Of a stretch of 64,000 nt of DNA, positions 10,806 to 22,248 are shown one piece after another. The first letter of the stretch is position 1; the number at the start of each line of letters is the position of its first letter. The notes under the pieces were generated by a model that was not told the origin of the DNA, made no database searches, and was given only the letters and a program-made list of their open reading frames with translations. The position numbers and the translations under genes are program-made. Origin of the DNA: Apoderus coryli (taxonomy: Eukaryota > Arthropoda > Insecta > Coleoptera > Attelabidae); contig OU452202.1 in NCBI GenBank assembly GCA_911728435.2, forward strand, positions 310,001-374,000, in the 5' to 3' direction.

Positions 10806-12697
10806 AAACCATTAACACTCTGTTTAAAAAAAAGTGCAAAAGTAGAACATACCCAAAAATTCATTGTATCTTTTAATCATTTAAAAAATTTATTAATTAA
10901 TTCTCCTATATTAAAATATCCAGACTTTACAAAACCCTTCGTATTAACTACAGATCTAATCTAAAAGAACCTAATTCTAAACTTGTTAGATGGAGACTCA
11001 AGCTTGAAGAATATGATTACACAATAATCTACAAAAGTGGCAAACAAAATATCAACGCTGACGCTCTTTCTCGTATACAACATTTTGCTTTAGAGAATGA
11101 ATCTACATTAAATAATCGCGGAGATATAGATATAGATTTCGATATAGATAAATATTTAACAGATAACCTAATAGAATTCGACCCAAATCAAGTAACGGAC
11201 GAAATTGTAGATGAAACCTTGCAAGAAATTGAAAAACCATCTACATCAAAAATAAAAATATTACAAGATATTCAAATTAGACCCCCTTATCAATCATCTA
11301 ATACTATTCATAGTATAGCCGAAAATGAACCTTTAATCGATATACCAATATTAGACGAAATCATAAATAACAAAAATAACCAAATTATTGTACAAAAATC
11401 ACCATATGACTCTTATGTAAAAGCAACTCATGAAACATTTGACGGAAATCATATAATAAAAGCTACTTTACCCCCAAATTCTGATACAATAACCAAATTC
11501 TTAAAGGAGTATCTAAAAGAAAAAACAACATATATACACTTTCTTTCCAAAGAATTAAGACCTTATTTCGAAGAAGCCCTAACAAAACATTTTTGTAAAT
11601 TTAAAATTGTAGAATGTTCAAAACTAATTAATAATGTTCAAGAAAATGAAAGAGAAATAATAATACGATTTTCTCACGAAGGAAAAAGTATCCATCGAGG
11701 AATTCAAGAAACCATAACGAGATTAAAATCTAATTATTATTGGAAAAGATTAAAACTAGATGTATCAAAATTCATTAATAATTGTGAAATTTATCAAATA
11801 ACAAAATATAATAGAAATCCACCAAACGAACCTTTAATATTAACAGAAACCCCTTCAAAACCATTTGAAATAATACACATCGATACGTTATTAATAGGTA
11901 AACAAAAATTCTTAGTATTTCTAGATAAATTTTCAAAATTTGGACAAGCTTTACCATATTTTGGAACTGCAATTTCTGCTTGCCAAACATTAATTCATTT
12001 CTTTTCTTTCTTTGGAATACCAAAACAAATCGTTTCTGACAATGGTACAGAATTTAAAAATGAAGTTGTAAAAGAATTATTAAAAACCCATAATATAAAA
12101 ATACATTTTACTACACCTAATCATCATGAATCCAACGGACCAGTAGAAAGATTGAATTCAACATTAATAGAGCATATTAGAATATTGAAAGAAAAAGATG
12201 ATCAACTTGATATAATTACATTAATGTCTTATGCAGTTATAGCCTATAATAGTACCATACACTCAAGTACGAACTTTACACCCTTCGAATTAGTTACAGG
12301 ACATATAGAATCATGTGATCCAATGAAATTATAACCCCTACAAGTTTACACCGAATATATTAATACCCATAAAACTAACACTAATTCACTATATAATAAA
12401 ATTCAAAATGAATCAAAATTATTAAAACAAAAAATAATTGACAAAGCTAATAAATTAAAGAAATCTCAAAATCTAGTTATAGGTGCACAAGTATACAAGA
12501 AACAAAATAATAGATCATCAAAAGTAAAAAATAAATTTTTAGGTCCTTATATATTAACACAAATATTAGAAAACAACAAAATTGAAATTGAAAATCCAAA
12601 AACAAAACATAAAGAAATTATTCATATAAATGAAACTAAAATAAAATCCGTTGTTACAGATGGATTGGAATCCTCAGCATCGGAGCTATCGGAGTAA
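10806..12697 (+). pseudogene. pol: Pol remainder of outer gypsy: RNase H stub and integrase
   Basis: Resumes at the RT connection (KPLTLCLKKSAKVEHT). RNase H is cut down: after PFVLTTD the sequence jumps to EPNSKLVRWRLKLEEY, losing most catalytic residues, with a frame change near 10963. Integrase is read in frame 2: HEGKSIHRG, then CEIYQ, where the second zinc-finger Cys has become Tyr (TAT near 11790). DDE residues are in HIDTL, SDNGTEF and NGPVERLNSTL. An in-frame TAA at 12332-12334 breaks the tail. Beyond it the frame stays open through a GPY-type module (LGPYILTQI) to TAA 12695-12697. Confidence 0.85.
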
Positions 12698-14317
12698 AAT
12701 TCCATAACATAAATAACCTTCCAGGAATACTTCCTTATAAATTAGGCACCGCGAAGATACATTCAAACCAATGGTCCTTAATACAAATACACGATTTATC
12801 TCCCCTAATTACAGAATTTAATATTTTAAAATCGCATACCAAATATTTAGTAAATCACATTAATAATGATACGTCATATAAACAAGAATATGAAAATTCG
12901 TTAATACCTTTAAACGCATTAGAAAAAAGAATTGAAAATCAAATAAAACAATTAGTTCCAAATAATTATAAGAAAATACAAAAACGTGGCTAAATTAATC
13001 CGCTAGGTACATTCATAAAAAGTTTAACAGGCAATCTAGATCAGGAAGATGCAGAACGTTATGACAAACAAATCAGACAATTACAAGAAAATCAAAACAA
13101 GTTAAAAGAAGTAATGTTTAATCAAATTACGCTTCTTGAAAAATCAATTAGTCAGTTTCAAACTGTAATTTCAAATGTAACTACAAACCAATTGATACTA
13201 AAATCAAGAATTTTACAAATAGAACAAACTATTAAAGATGTAGCTCTACAATCAAATATATATGCTGTATCAAACAATGTATGATATTTTTGAAAAAACT
13301 GAAATAGCTATATCATTTGCAAAACTTAATACTCTTCATAATTCTATAATTGATCCAATTGAATTGATTAAAGAAATACAAAAATTTGAAAATATACTAA
13401 GTTCTGATAAATTACCGCTAGAAGCAACTAGTGAAAATATTTTAAATTTTGAACAAATAATTGAAATTAAAAGTTATTCAAAAGGTTCAGTTATAACATT
13501 CATATTAGAAATACCATTAGTTGAATCGGGTATATATCATTATTATCAATTATACCCTTTACCAATCCCAGAAAATCAATCTTCTCAATTTTATATCAAT
13601 TTACCTCATAAACCTTACCTAGCACTTGGCGATGTTAAATATTCTTATATGGACCGGACTTGCATTCAATTACTTCCAAACGAATACCTATGTAAAGAAG
13701 CACATACAGCATTTATTGATGAAGATCCACCATGTGACGTCCAATTAATATTATTTAAATCAAATATAACCACATGTAAACCATTCCGAATTATTTTAAA
13801 AGAAGTTCAAATAAATAAAATAATAGATGGAAAATGGATAGTGACAGTGCCACAAAAATTAGTTGTTCCTATTTCTTGTAAAAATACTAAAGACAATGTA
13901 ATGTTATTCGGATCATATCTAGCCGAATCAATTAGTGACTGTAAAATACAAATAAAAACATTTTTACTTCAAACATATCAATCAAATTCATTAATGTATG
14001 ACGAAACATCATTGCCACGAGTAAACCTATCAGAATTGTATAATCGCAAAGACAATATGGTCTTTAATCCACCAACATTAGACTTAAACGTAATCAACCT
14101 GAAAGAAACTCAAAACATTGTTACGACGCTTCAAGAACAGAAGAGACGAATCGAAGAATTATCAACTCCAATTGAGACTAATCGAATTAATATATGGACA
14201 ATTTTATTATATCTATTATTATTAACCATTTGTGTTTTATTAGTATATAAGTTAATATTTAAGAAATATTTTAATATCAATATTTTAAAACATGAATCAG
14301 AAAATATTGTAATTTAA
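12660..14317 (+). pseudogene. env: env of outer gypsy element (two breaks)
   Basis: A splice acceptor-like CGTTGTTACAG ends at 12659. A hydrophobic start (WIGILSIGAIGV) and NLPGILPYKLGTAKI follow in frame 1. A TAA at 12991-12993 lies directly in the cleavage/fusion region (KIQKRG*INPLG). The frame continues to the GNLDQEDAERYD segment. An extra base near 13260 shifts it to frame 2, which is open from 13262 to 14317. The C-terminus carries a transmembrane segment (WTILLYLLLLTICVLLVY) and a short Lys-rich tail. Length and order match errantivirus envelopes (baculovirus F-like fusion proteins). The stop and the shift make it non-functional as read. Confidence 0.85.
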
Positions 14318-14404
14318 GTTGATAATGATTTGATAATTATTTAATGATTTTATAGCTTGCTACAAAACAACCCCTCAGGGTATATTTTTCGCTAAGGGTG
14401 GAGG

Positions 14405-14604
14405 AGTTACATCCACGCATTTTGTAATTATTTTTGCATTGTATTCACTTACATCTTACTTGTTCAGCATTTTCAGCATTTTCTTATCTTAAGTTAAAAT
14501 ATTATAAATGCATGTAGACTTAAGAAGAAAGACAGTACAATTGTAACCATAAACTTGAATAAAGCTTTTTTAAAAATATTTATACCGAGTGGTCAAATAT
14601 AACT
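14405..14604 (+). repeat. 3' LTR of outer gypsy element
   Basis: 200 bp, preceded by a polypurine tract AAGGGTGGAGG. Same termini as the 5' LTR, six substitutions, plus a 9-bp tandem duplication near position 70 of the LTR. Confidence 0.9.
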
Positions 14605-14954
14605 ACCGAAAGCGGCGACTTACCGTGATTCATTTTTCTATCGCGTTTATTATACTTTTTTTGAATAATCCAATACAAATATATTTTTATAATGTAAATA
14701 AGTATTTGAAACTGATAATACTAATAAATCTCTTTTTATAACAACCCAGAAAAAAATGTTAAACTCAACAAAACTAACAATTCCAAATTTATATCCTAAC
14801 ACTATATTAAAATTAAAAGGAAAGTCAGATATATTTTACTATTATTTATTAAATCAACTATTTAAAATATAAGGAAATCAATTCGGTGAAGAAGAACAAG
14901 TTTCAAAATCATCAATTCTAATAATTAAAAATTGGTACTTACATGTCAAACATC

Positions 14955-15560
14955 ATCCTCGACACAGCTGATCTTTTTTTTAGTTTAAAAAGAAACGTTC
15001 AGAATTATAATAATTATACTAGTACTATAAACTCGCGTTGCCAAACCGTGAAAGTTTAAGACACTACTCAAGAACCCCAAAAAAAGAGAGTTTTTTCGTG
15101 AGTCCGGGGATGTCACACCCGGTATATTACAATAAAAATATTGCATCCGGTCGAACTAGCTATTTTACGCTGATTTAATAATTTATAAAAGTTTATCAAA
15201 GTTTATCAAAGTTTATCAAAGTTTATACAAGTTCATGACTTTAGCATCGGTATTGTACTTAATAGACAAATTGCAAAGTCAACAAAAAACGGTCCGACCG
15301 ACGCTAAGAATAGACAAGCATTGGTCGATATTCGAAAGAGTGGAGATAATCAAAGGTTATAAATTTTAATGCAACAAGTCTTCTCTCCAAACTTCGGTGA
15401 AGTAAACTTCGGGTCCTTGAAGCGCTAATTCCCCCCGTTGGGTATAGTGTCTTAAGAATTATAGTTTATTTTAAGGCGAATTAATATTATTAGTAGCTAT
15501 ATTAAATATTTATAATTTTAACCATTTTATTAACGCGAACGAAATATCAGCTGTGTCGTC
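14955..15560. mobile_element. Possible MITE with short inverted termini
   Basis: GACACAGCTGAT near 14953-14964 recurs inverted as ATCAGCTGTGTC near 15547-15558, with a few more matching bases inside. The ~600 bp between contain a 10-bp tandem repeat and no clear ORF. Target duplications were not found. Confidence 0.35.
15191..15230. repeat. 10-bp tandem repeat, four units
   Basis: Unit GTTTATCAAA, three exact copies and a fourth diverged. Confidence 0.9.
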
Positions 15561-16400
15561 AAAAATGATTGTAATGTAAGTAAGTTGATTATGATAATTG
15601 TTGATTTTTATTAAACTTGTCCTTTTTTTTATTAAATTGATTTTTGTACATTTTTTAAATAATTAAATAAATAATAGTTAGTAATATTCATCTGACTTTC
15701 CTTTTATTTTTAATTTAGTTTATTTCAATTTAATCAAATAACTATTAACTGAGAGACGCCGTTCAAATACAGACCGTCACTCGTTTACGAGGGAGAATCA
15801 ATAAGATCCTCTTTCGTGAGCGTGATGTAAGTGGGCGATTCTCGAGTAGCTAAACAAGCCAAGCGAGTAACTAAATTAATTAACATAACTTAATAAAACT
15901 CAAACCCTTCTTTAAACTCTATATAAAGATTTAACTCAGTAGAGGACGCTTACCTGAATCTTCAAATACTAAAAGACATAAGGGAGGCTCTACCCTTATT
16001 TTCTAACTCTCCAATTGGGACTAGGTGAAGGCACCGTTCCTACTAAATCCATATTCTTATACTAATCTCTTTCTTATTTGTGACAATATTACCAATTGGT
16101 TTCAAAATTTCAATTATGGTTTCGCTTTTTTTAATTAAGAATATATGAAATTTTCTTAACTCCCAATTGCTATTTATGTGTAAAGTGCCTAAATCCAACA
16201 TACACCATTATATATCGGCACTTTACAACGCGTTGCAGAAGCATACACCAACATAGGGACAAGACTGGGATTTGCCTACTTTTGCCTACTGCTTTTTAGC
16301 GCTATCTACCGAAAATGAGAGAAACTATGTCAGTCCAAATTTACCAAAAACTAATTTTTGATATAAATGGACTTAGGCACTTTTCACATTAGACTGACGA
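15561..16400. other. Intergenic stretch
   Basis: No gene seen. A hairpin at about 16178-16230 has perfect 10-bp arms (GTAAAGTGCC/GGCACTTTAC). Otherwise featureless. Confidence 0.5.
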
Positions 16401-16404
16401 AATC

Positions 16405-17970
16405 CGGTTTTCTCTTTTATAATTCAAAACAAAATTTTATTTGAAAAAAGAAATTAGATTTGGTTTAAATAAGCAATTTAGCACGATTTCGAGCGTTTCG
16501 TTAGAATTAAAAATCAAAGTGCCTTCCAAAATGCGAATTTCACTCTTATAATTCAAAACTAAATTTCATTAGCAAAATGACATTAGATTAAGCGTAAATA
16601 AACAATTTAGAACGATTCAGCATGTAGTTAGAATTAATAATCAAAATGTCTTTAAAATTGCTATTTTCACTCCTATAATTTAAAAACTAATTTTATTAGT
16701 AAAAATAATTTAGATTAAGCCTAAATGAGCAATTTAGAACGATTTAGAGCGTTTAGTTAGAATTAAAAATCGAGGTGTATACCAAAATGTGGCTTTCTCT
16801 TTTATAATCAAAACGAAATTTTATTTTATTTAATTAAGCAATTTAGAACGATTTCGAGCGTCTAGTTAAGAAAATCTGATGTTATTTAGAATTAAAAAAT
16901 AAAGTGTCCTCAAAATTGCTATTTTCCCTCCTACAATTTAAAAACTAATTTTATTAGTAAAAAGAAATTAGATTAAGCGTAAATAAGCAATTTAGAACGA
17001 TTTCGAAAATTTCGTTATAATTTAAAATCAAAGTGTCTTTACAATTGCTATTTTCACTCCTATAATTTACAAATTAATTTTATTAGTAAAAAGAAATTAG
17101 ATTAAGCGTAAATAAGAAATTTAGAACGATTTAGAGCGTTTACTTATCATTAAAAATCAAGGTGTTTACCAAAATGCGGTTTTCTCTTTTATTATTTTAT
17201 TAATTCAAAACAAAATTTTATTTGAAAAAGAAATTAGATTTAGTTTAAATAAGCAATTTAGCACGATTTAGAGCGTTTAGTTAGAATTAAAAATCAAAGT
17301 GTCTTCCAAAATACGAATTTCACTCTTATAATTCAAAACTAAATTTTATTAGTAAAATGACATTAGATTAAGCGTAAATAAACAATTTAGAACGATTTAG
17401 AGCATGTAGTTAGAATTAAAAATCAAAATTGCTATTTTCACTCCTATAATTTAAAAACTAATTTTATTAGTAAAAAGAATTTAGATCAAGCCTAAATAAG
17501 AAATTTAGAACGATTTAGAGCGTTGCGTTAGAATTAAAAATCAAAGTGTCTACCAAAATGCGATTTTCTCTCTTTTAATTCAAAACTAAATTTTATTAGT
17601 AAAAAGAAATTAGGTTTAGCGTAAATAAGCAATTTAGCACGATTTCGAGCGTTTAGTTAGAATTAAAAATCAAGGTGTCTACCAAAATGTGGTTTTCTCT
17701 TTTATACTTCGAAACAAAATTTTATTTTATGTAATTAAGCAATTTCGAGCGTTTAGTTAAGAAAATATGATGTTATTAAAATTAAAAAAATAAAGTGTCC
17801 TCAAAATTGCTATTTTCCTTCCTATAATTTAAAAACTAATTTCGTTAGTAAAAAGAAATTATATTAAACGTAAATAAGCAATTTATAACGATTCAGAGTT
17901 AGAATTAAAAATCAAAATGTCTTCAAAGTTGCTGTTCACTCCTATAATTTAAAAACTAATTTTATTAATA
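16405..17970. repeat. Satellite-like array, ~110-140 bp units
   Basis: About a dozen diverged units. Each contains in order an AATTAAAAATCAAAGTGTCT block, a TTTTCTCTTTTATAATTCAAA block, AAATTTTATTAGTAAAAAGA, TTAGATTAAGCGTAAATAAG and CAATTTAGAACGATTTAGAG followed by CGTTTAGTTAG. Unit starts, judged by the GAACGATTT block, fall near 16482, 16610, 16736, 16848, 16996, 17123, 17259, 17388, 17508, 17638, 17740 and 17888. Confidence 0.85.
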
Positions 17971-18417
17971 ATTATAAATTCTGATAATGCTGTCTTTGTC
18001 GTCGAAAAGCTGCAAAAAGGCCGAATTTAAAGCCACCATAACTAAAGTTACGCCGTAACAAGTACTGTGATTTAATGCGATCTCACTATTTTATTAATTA
18101 ATTTAATTACATCTACACAGTTAATTAAAAGTGTGCGACGCAGAGGTACATATTCTTCTGCGGCTATTCACAAATATATGATCACATCCATACATCTGAC
18201 GGCTTTCATGGCACTGTCACTTTAGGTTATTTATGTTATTATCACTTTTTCAGTAAAATTACTTTAAATACACAATGACAACTTCTAAATTTACTACAAC
18301 TATATCGAATAACCTTTTTATAACACTACAATATACAACATGTTGATAGAAATTGATCTTAAACATAAAAATAATGCCGCAAACTTTTAGACTATGAATG
18401 TAAACAAAGAAAATAAT

Positions 18418-20250
18418 AAACTATTTGACACAAGCAATTTGTTTGACGTGTTAGAAAAAACATTTTACCAAAACCAAATTATGACGTGAACTAGAGGTGC
18501 AACTATATTGGAATTTGTCGATTTTTTTTTGAAAACCTTTTTCATGACTATATCCTTAGAAAAACATATGGGAGAAGCAATTTCTTATATTTTTAATCAC
18601 AAATTATTAATTCATTATCAAAAAATTACGTACCCATGCGTAATTTCTATTGAAAAAGTATTAATCTTTAAAAATATGACTCACTTCACACATACTACGT
18701 TCCTTTTATAAATATCACTATTCCAAATGTCATATAAATTGTGACAGCTACCCACACAAAAAAATTTCGATATCAATAAATAATTGTTTGTACTGGAAGC
18801 ACCTAGATGACAAAGCTTATATGAAAATTTCCAGTCAAAACTGATGCTTACTTATCTAAAAAATAATGCAAATATACTGAACCCTACCTCCAAAGAAGTA
18901 GAGAATGTCCATAGTGTCAAATTATAACATAAATCCATCTGTCATTATAATTATGGTGTACTAAACTGTCTACAGTAAAACAACGTAAATACAATAATTT
19001 CCAAAAATATTACTGGAAATTGAAAAAGAATATATACCGACAGGTAAGTGTACAATTATATAAAATAGGGTTATCACCGTACACTTTGATGAAATTATTT
19101 GTTGACATTCCGCAACGACTTAACTTACCACTATTTGTAGAAAAAACTCAAAATACGATACCAAGAGAGAGGATACAGAAAATAAATAACATGGCTCATT
19201 TTCCACATTAGTTTTACAACATATATGCAAACATTGGGGTCATAAAAGGAGAGGTTTTAGTTCATGTGTTACCAGTTACGAATGACGAATAAAACTATGA
19301 ATATTTCACTTACATGCTAGGTAAAATATTTACAACATATTATCACAATTAAATCTTACCATTTACACCTTTTCAGCATACGAAGGCACTCCTCAAACTA
19401 CCAGATAGACGTCTGAATCTCTAACCACCACTGAAAAGCATCTATACTCAATAAAAACTTTCCAAGAACCATAACAAGAATTTAATACCTATCGACTTTA
19501 AACTATTCTTACTCAATGGACATTAGATTTATTCCAATAACAATATCTAAGTGTTTTATTTCTTACTTTAGAGCAAACTTGAATCCATTTTTCAAGTTAT
19601 ACCTACTGTACCGAGGAAAAGGTATCTAATTAAAGTTTCCATTACGAGGGCAACATCGGTAGGTAGGTACATTATTATTAGCTATTATTATTATTTAGAT
19701 TTGCTTGAAACTAAACTAAAGGTTACTTCAGGTGAACCTATTGGTTGTAGGTACTTTTACATATTACTAGGTGCCGAATACCTACTTATGTCTGTTTTTG
19801 TTCAAAAAGTAATTACAGACATCCTAGATGTACCAAAAACATTCAATGAAACAAAATAGGTACGTAATTTTGTATAAGCTTATCTAAGTATAGCCACTAT
19901 GTATTCATATCAATAGTAAGTACTTATTTACACTAAAATAAAGTTGCTATACTTATTGTTTCGATACAAAACTACCTTACCTATTCGTACTAAGTATCTC
20001 CAATAATTTTATTTAAATACACGTACGTAAATACAATAAATCAATATACGAGTAGATGAGAATAAAGTTAACTGCACTTAATGATTTACAAACAACCTAT
20101 TACTAAACTAGAATAGTCCACCTTTTTTTAAACATTGAATATTTCACATTGAAAACTTTCTTTGTTCTTGGTCAAGAAACTATTTGACACAAGCAATTTG
20201 TTAGCAAAACCAAATTATGACGTGAACTAGAAGTGTCAACTAAACAAAAA
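18418..20250. repeat. Direct repeat pair 1.76 kb apart
   Basis: AACTATTTGACACAAGCAAT at 18418 and 20177 begins two ~75-85 bp direct repeats that end in CAAATTATGACGTGAACTAG. The first copy has a ~15-bp extra segment. No coding sequence is supported between them; short frames there show no family resemblance. These may be the remaining ends of an old element. Confidence 0.5.
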
Positions 20251-20539
20251 TAAGTGACACCAACGTTAGAAAAAAATACTGCCAAAGTATGACAAGCCAA
20301 CGAACCATGATAGAGAGATATGATAGTCAAAATAACGTCCGCCGCTATTAACGTTAACGTTAATTTGACACCAACGATTTTCAAATAGGAAGATGTGGAT
20401 TTATTATTTAAATTAAATATTTATCAGGTTATAACAACATTAAAGCATGTACAGGGTGATGAAAAAAAAAACATTAATTAACCGCCATTTAACAAATTTT
20501 CCAGATTGCAATCAAATAAATTTTAAATGTTTAGAAATT

Positions 20540-21010
20540 TTTAGCATACACTTTAAATTTATATACGGGGTGAGTCAAACATGTATTTGTTTATTTTTTA
20601 AGGACAGAAAAGTAATATTTTCAGTATTTTTTTGATTTTTTTAGATTTCAATTCAACATTTTTTAGAGGTGAAACTATAAGTTCATAGAGGTTATATACG
20701 AGGTAACTCAAAAATGTTTCTATATATTTCTCAAGACTTTTAGACACGGCAGGACCTAATAAATAGAAAAAATTTTTTTTTTTTTATTTGTTAGAATAGT
20801 CTCACACATTTTTAGCATAAGCACTTTAAATTTATATACGCGTTGAGTCAAAAATTTATTTATTTATTTTGTTAAGGACAAAAAGTAATATTTTCAGTAA
20901 TTTTTTGATTTCAATTTTTTGATTTCTTTAAACGTTAAACTATAAGCTCCTAGAGGTGATCTACGGGGTAACTCAAAACTTTTTCTATTTATTTTCAAAA
21001 TTTTTAGTTT
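20540..21010. repeat. ~280-bp tandem repeat with GGGTGAGTCAAA motifs
   Basis: TATACGGGGTGAGTCAAAC (20558) and TATACGCGTTGAGTCAAAA (20837) start two tandem units. GGTAACTCAAAA motifs (20701 and 20970) mark the second half of each. Confidence 0.6.
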
Positions 21011-21059
21011 TCTTTTTAATTTTTTTTTTCATAGATAAAACTACCACAAAACGACTGGG

Positions 21060-21770
21060 AAATCCCAAAGGGATTTCTTGTTAGTAAAAATAAATTAGAT
21101 TAAGCGTGAATATGCAATTTAGAACGATTTAGAGCGTTTAGTAAGAATTAAAAATCAAAGTGTCTACCAAAATTCGATTTTCTCTCTTATAATTCAATAC
21201 TAAATTTTATTAGTAAAAAGAACTAATTTAGCACGATTTCGAGCGGTTAGTTAAGAAAATATGTTATTTAAAATTAAAAAATAAAGTGTCTTCAAAATTG
21301 CTATTTTCTCTCCTATAATTTAAAAACTAATTTTATTAGTTAATAGGAATTAGATTTAGATTAAGTGTAAATAAGCAATTTAGAAGGATTTAGAGCGTTT
21401 AGTTAGAATTAAAAATCAAAGTGTCTTCCAAAATGCAATTTTTTCTCTTATTATTCAAAACTAAATTTTATTAGTAAAAAGAAAATAGAATTAGTCTAAT
21501 AAGCAATTTAGAACAATTTAAAGCGTTTAGTTAACGAATTATTATGTCATTTAGATTTAAAAATTTAATGTGTCTATAAAATTGCTGCTTTCTCTCTTAT
21601 AATTTAAACATTAATTTTAATAGTAAAAGAACATTACATTTTACGTAACCAAGCCATTTAGAACGGTTTAGAGCGTTTGGTTAAGAAAATATGAAGTTAT
21701 TTAAAATTAAAAATTAAAGTGTCTACCAAATTGCTGTTTTCTCTTCAATAATTTAAAACTAGATTCTATC
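21060..21770. repeat. Satellite-like array, second block
   Basis: Five diverged units of the same family as 16405-17970, judged by repeated TTAGAACGATTTAGAGCGTT and TTTATTAGTAAAAAGA blocks. It ends just before the BEL-A insertion site. Confidence 0.85.
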
Positions 21771-21796
21771 AATTGTTTTAACTTGACTATATCCAG

Positions 21797-21972
21797 TGTT
21801 TACGCCCAGTATAGGATAAATATTTTCTCAAATAGTGGGCATATGACACTTATCAAAATTATTAGAAAAAAGAGTTGTCAAAAGATTTACTGTCAGCAAT
21901 TAATTATTTTTTGTATGTAATTTTCGTTCTAAAAAAGAGCTGATTTATTACTGAACATAAGTTTAATAAACA
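21797..21972 (+). repeat. 5' LTR of BEL-A
   Basis: TGTTTACGCC...TTTAATAAACA, 176 bp. About three substitutions and a 14-bp deletion relative to the 3' LTR. Confidence 0.9.
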
Positions 21973-21976
21973 TAAT

Positions 21977-21997
21977 TTTGGTCCCTCGAACTGGATA
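21977..21997 (+). promoter_or_regulatory. Primer-binding site, BEL-A
   Basis: TTGGTCCCTCGAACTGGATA lies a few bases after the LTR. The same GGTCC..TCGA..CGGATA core follows the LTRs of BEL-B, BEL-C and BEL-D. Confidence 0.65.
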
Positions 21998-22248
21998 ATA
22001 ATCAGTTTCGCAAGAAAAATTACACCACACGCTGTTACTGAAAATTTGTACCAGATCAGATACCTGGTGAAAGAATTATAAGTAGCGGTTAAACAAAAGG
22101 CTGCCAAACTGTGAGTACTTATTTCCTTTTTCATTTAAAATTATTAATCTAACTCTCTAATTCTTTACTTATCACGAGTATATACCACTAGAGTTGATTT
22201 GTGCTGAAGTGTGTGTAACCATTTCATACAATTTTAAATTCCTCAGAA

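Larger units (their letters stand above)
3437..14604 (+). mobile_element. Composite Ty3/gypsy (errantivirus-type) element
   Basis: Outer element with LTRs at 3437-3627 and 14405-14604, a tRNA-like primer site after the 5' LTR, then gag, protease/RT start, integrase and env in the gypsy order. Between 5867 and about 10805 lies most of a second, related gypsy element with its own 5' LTR, primer site, gag, pol and partial env. The RT core of the outer copy and most of its RNase H are missing. No target-site duplication is visible (ATGA before, ACCG after), so at least one flank has been rearranged. Both copies are defective. Confidence 0.85.

Noticed and set aside
11775..12023. Minus frame in gypsy integrase
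   Set aside because: Antisense shadow of integrase.
18508..20635. Several 60-75-codon frames
   Set aside because: Expected by chance in AT-rich DNA; no motifs or splice support.
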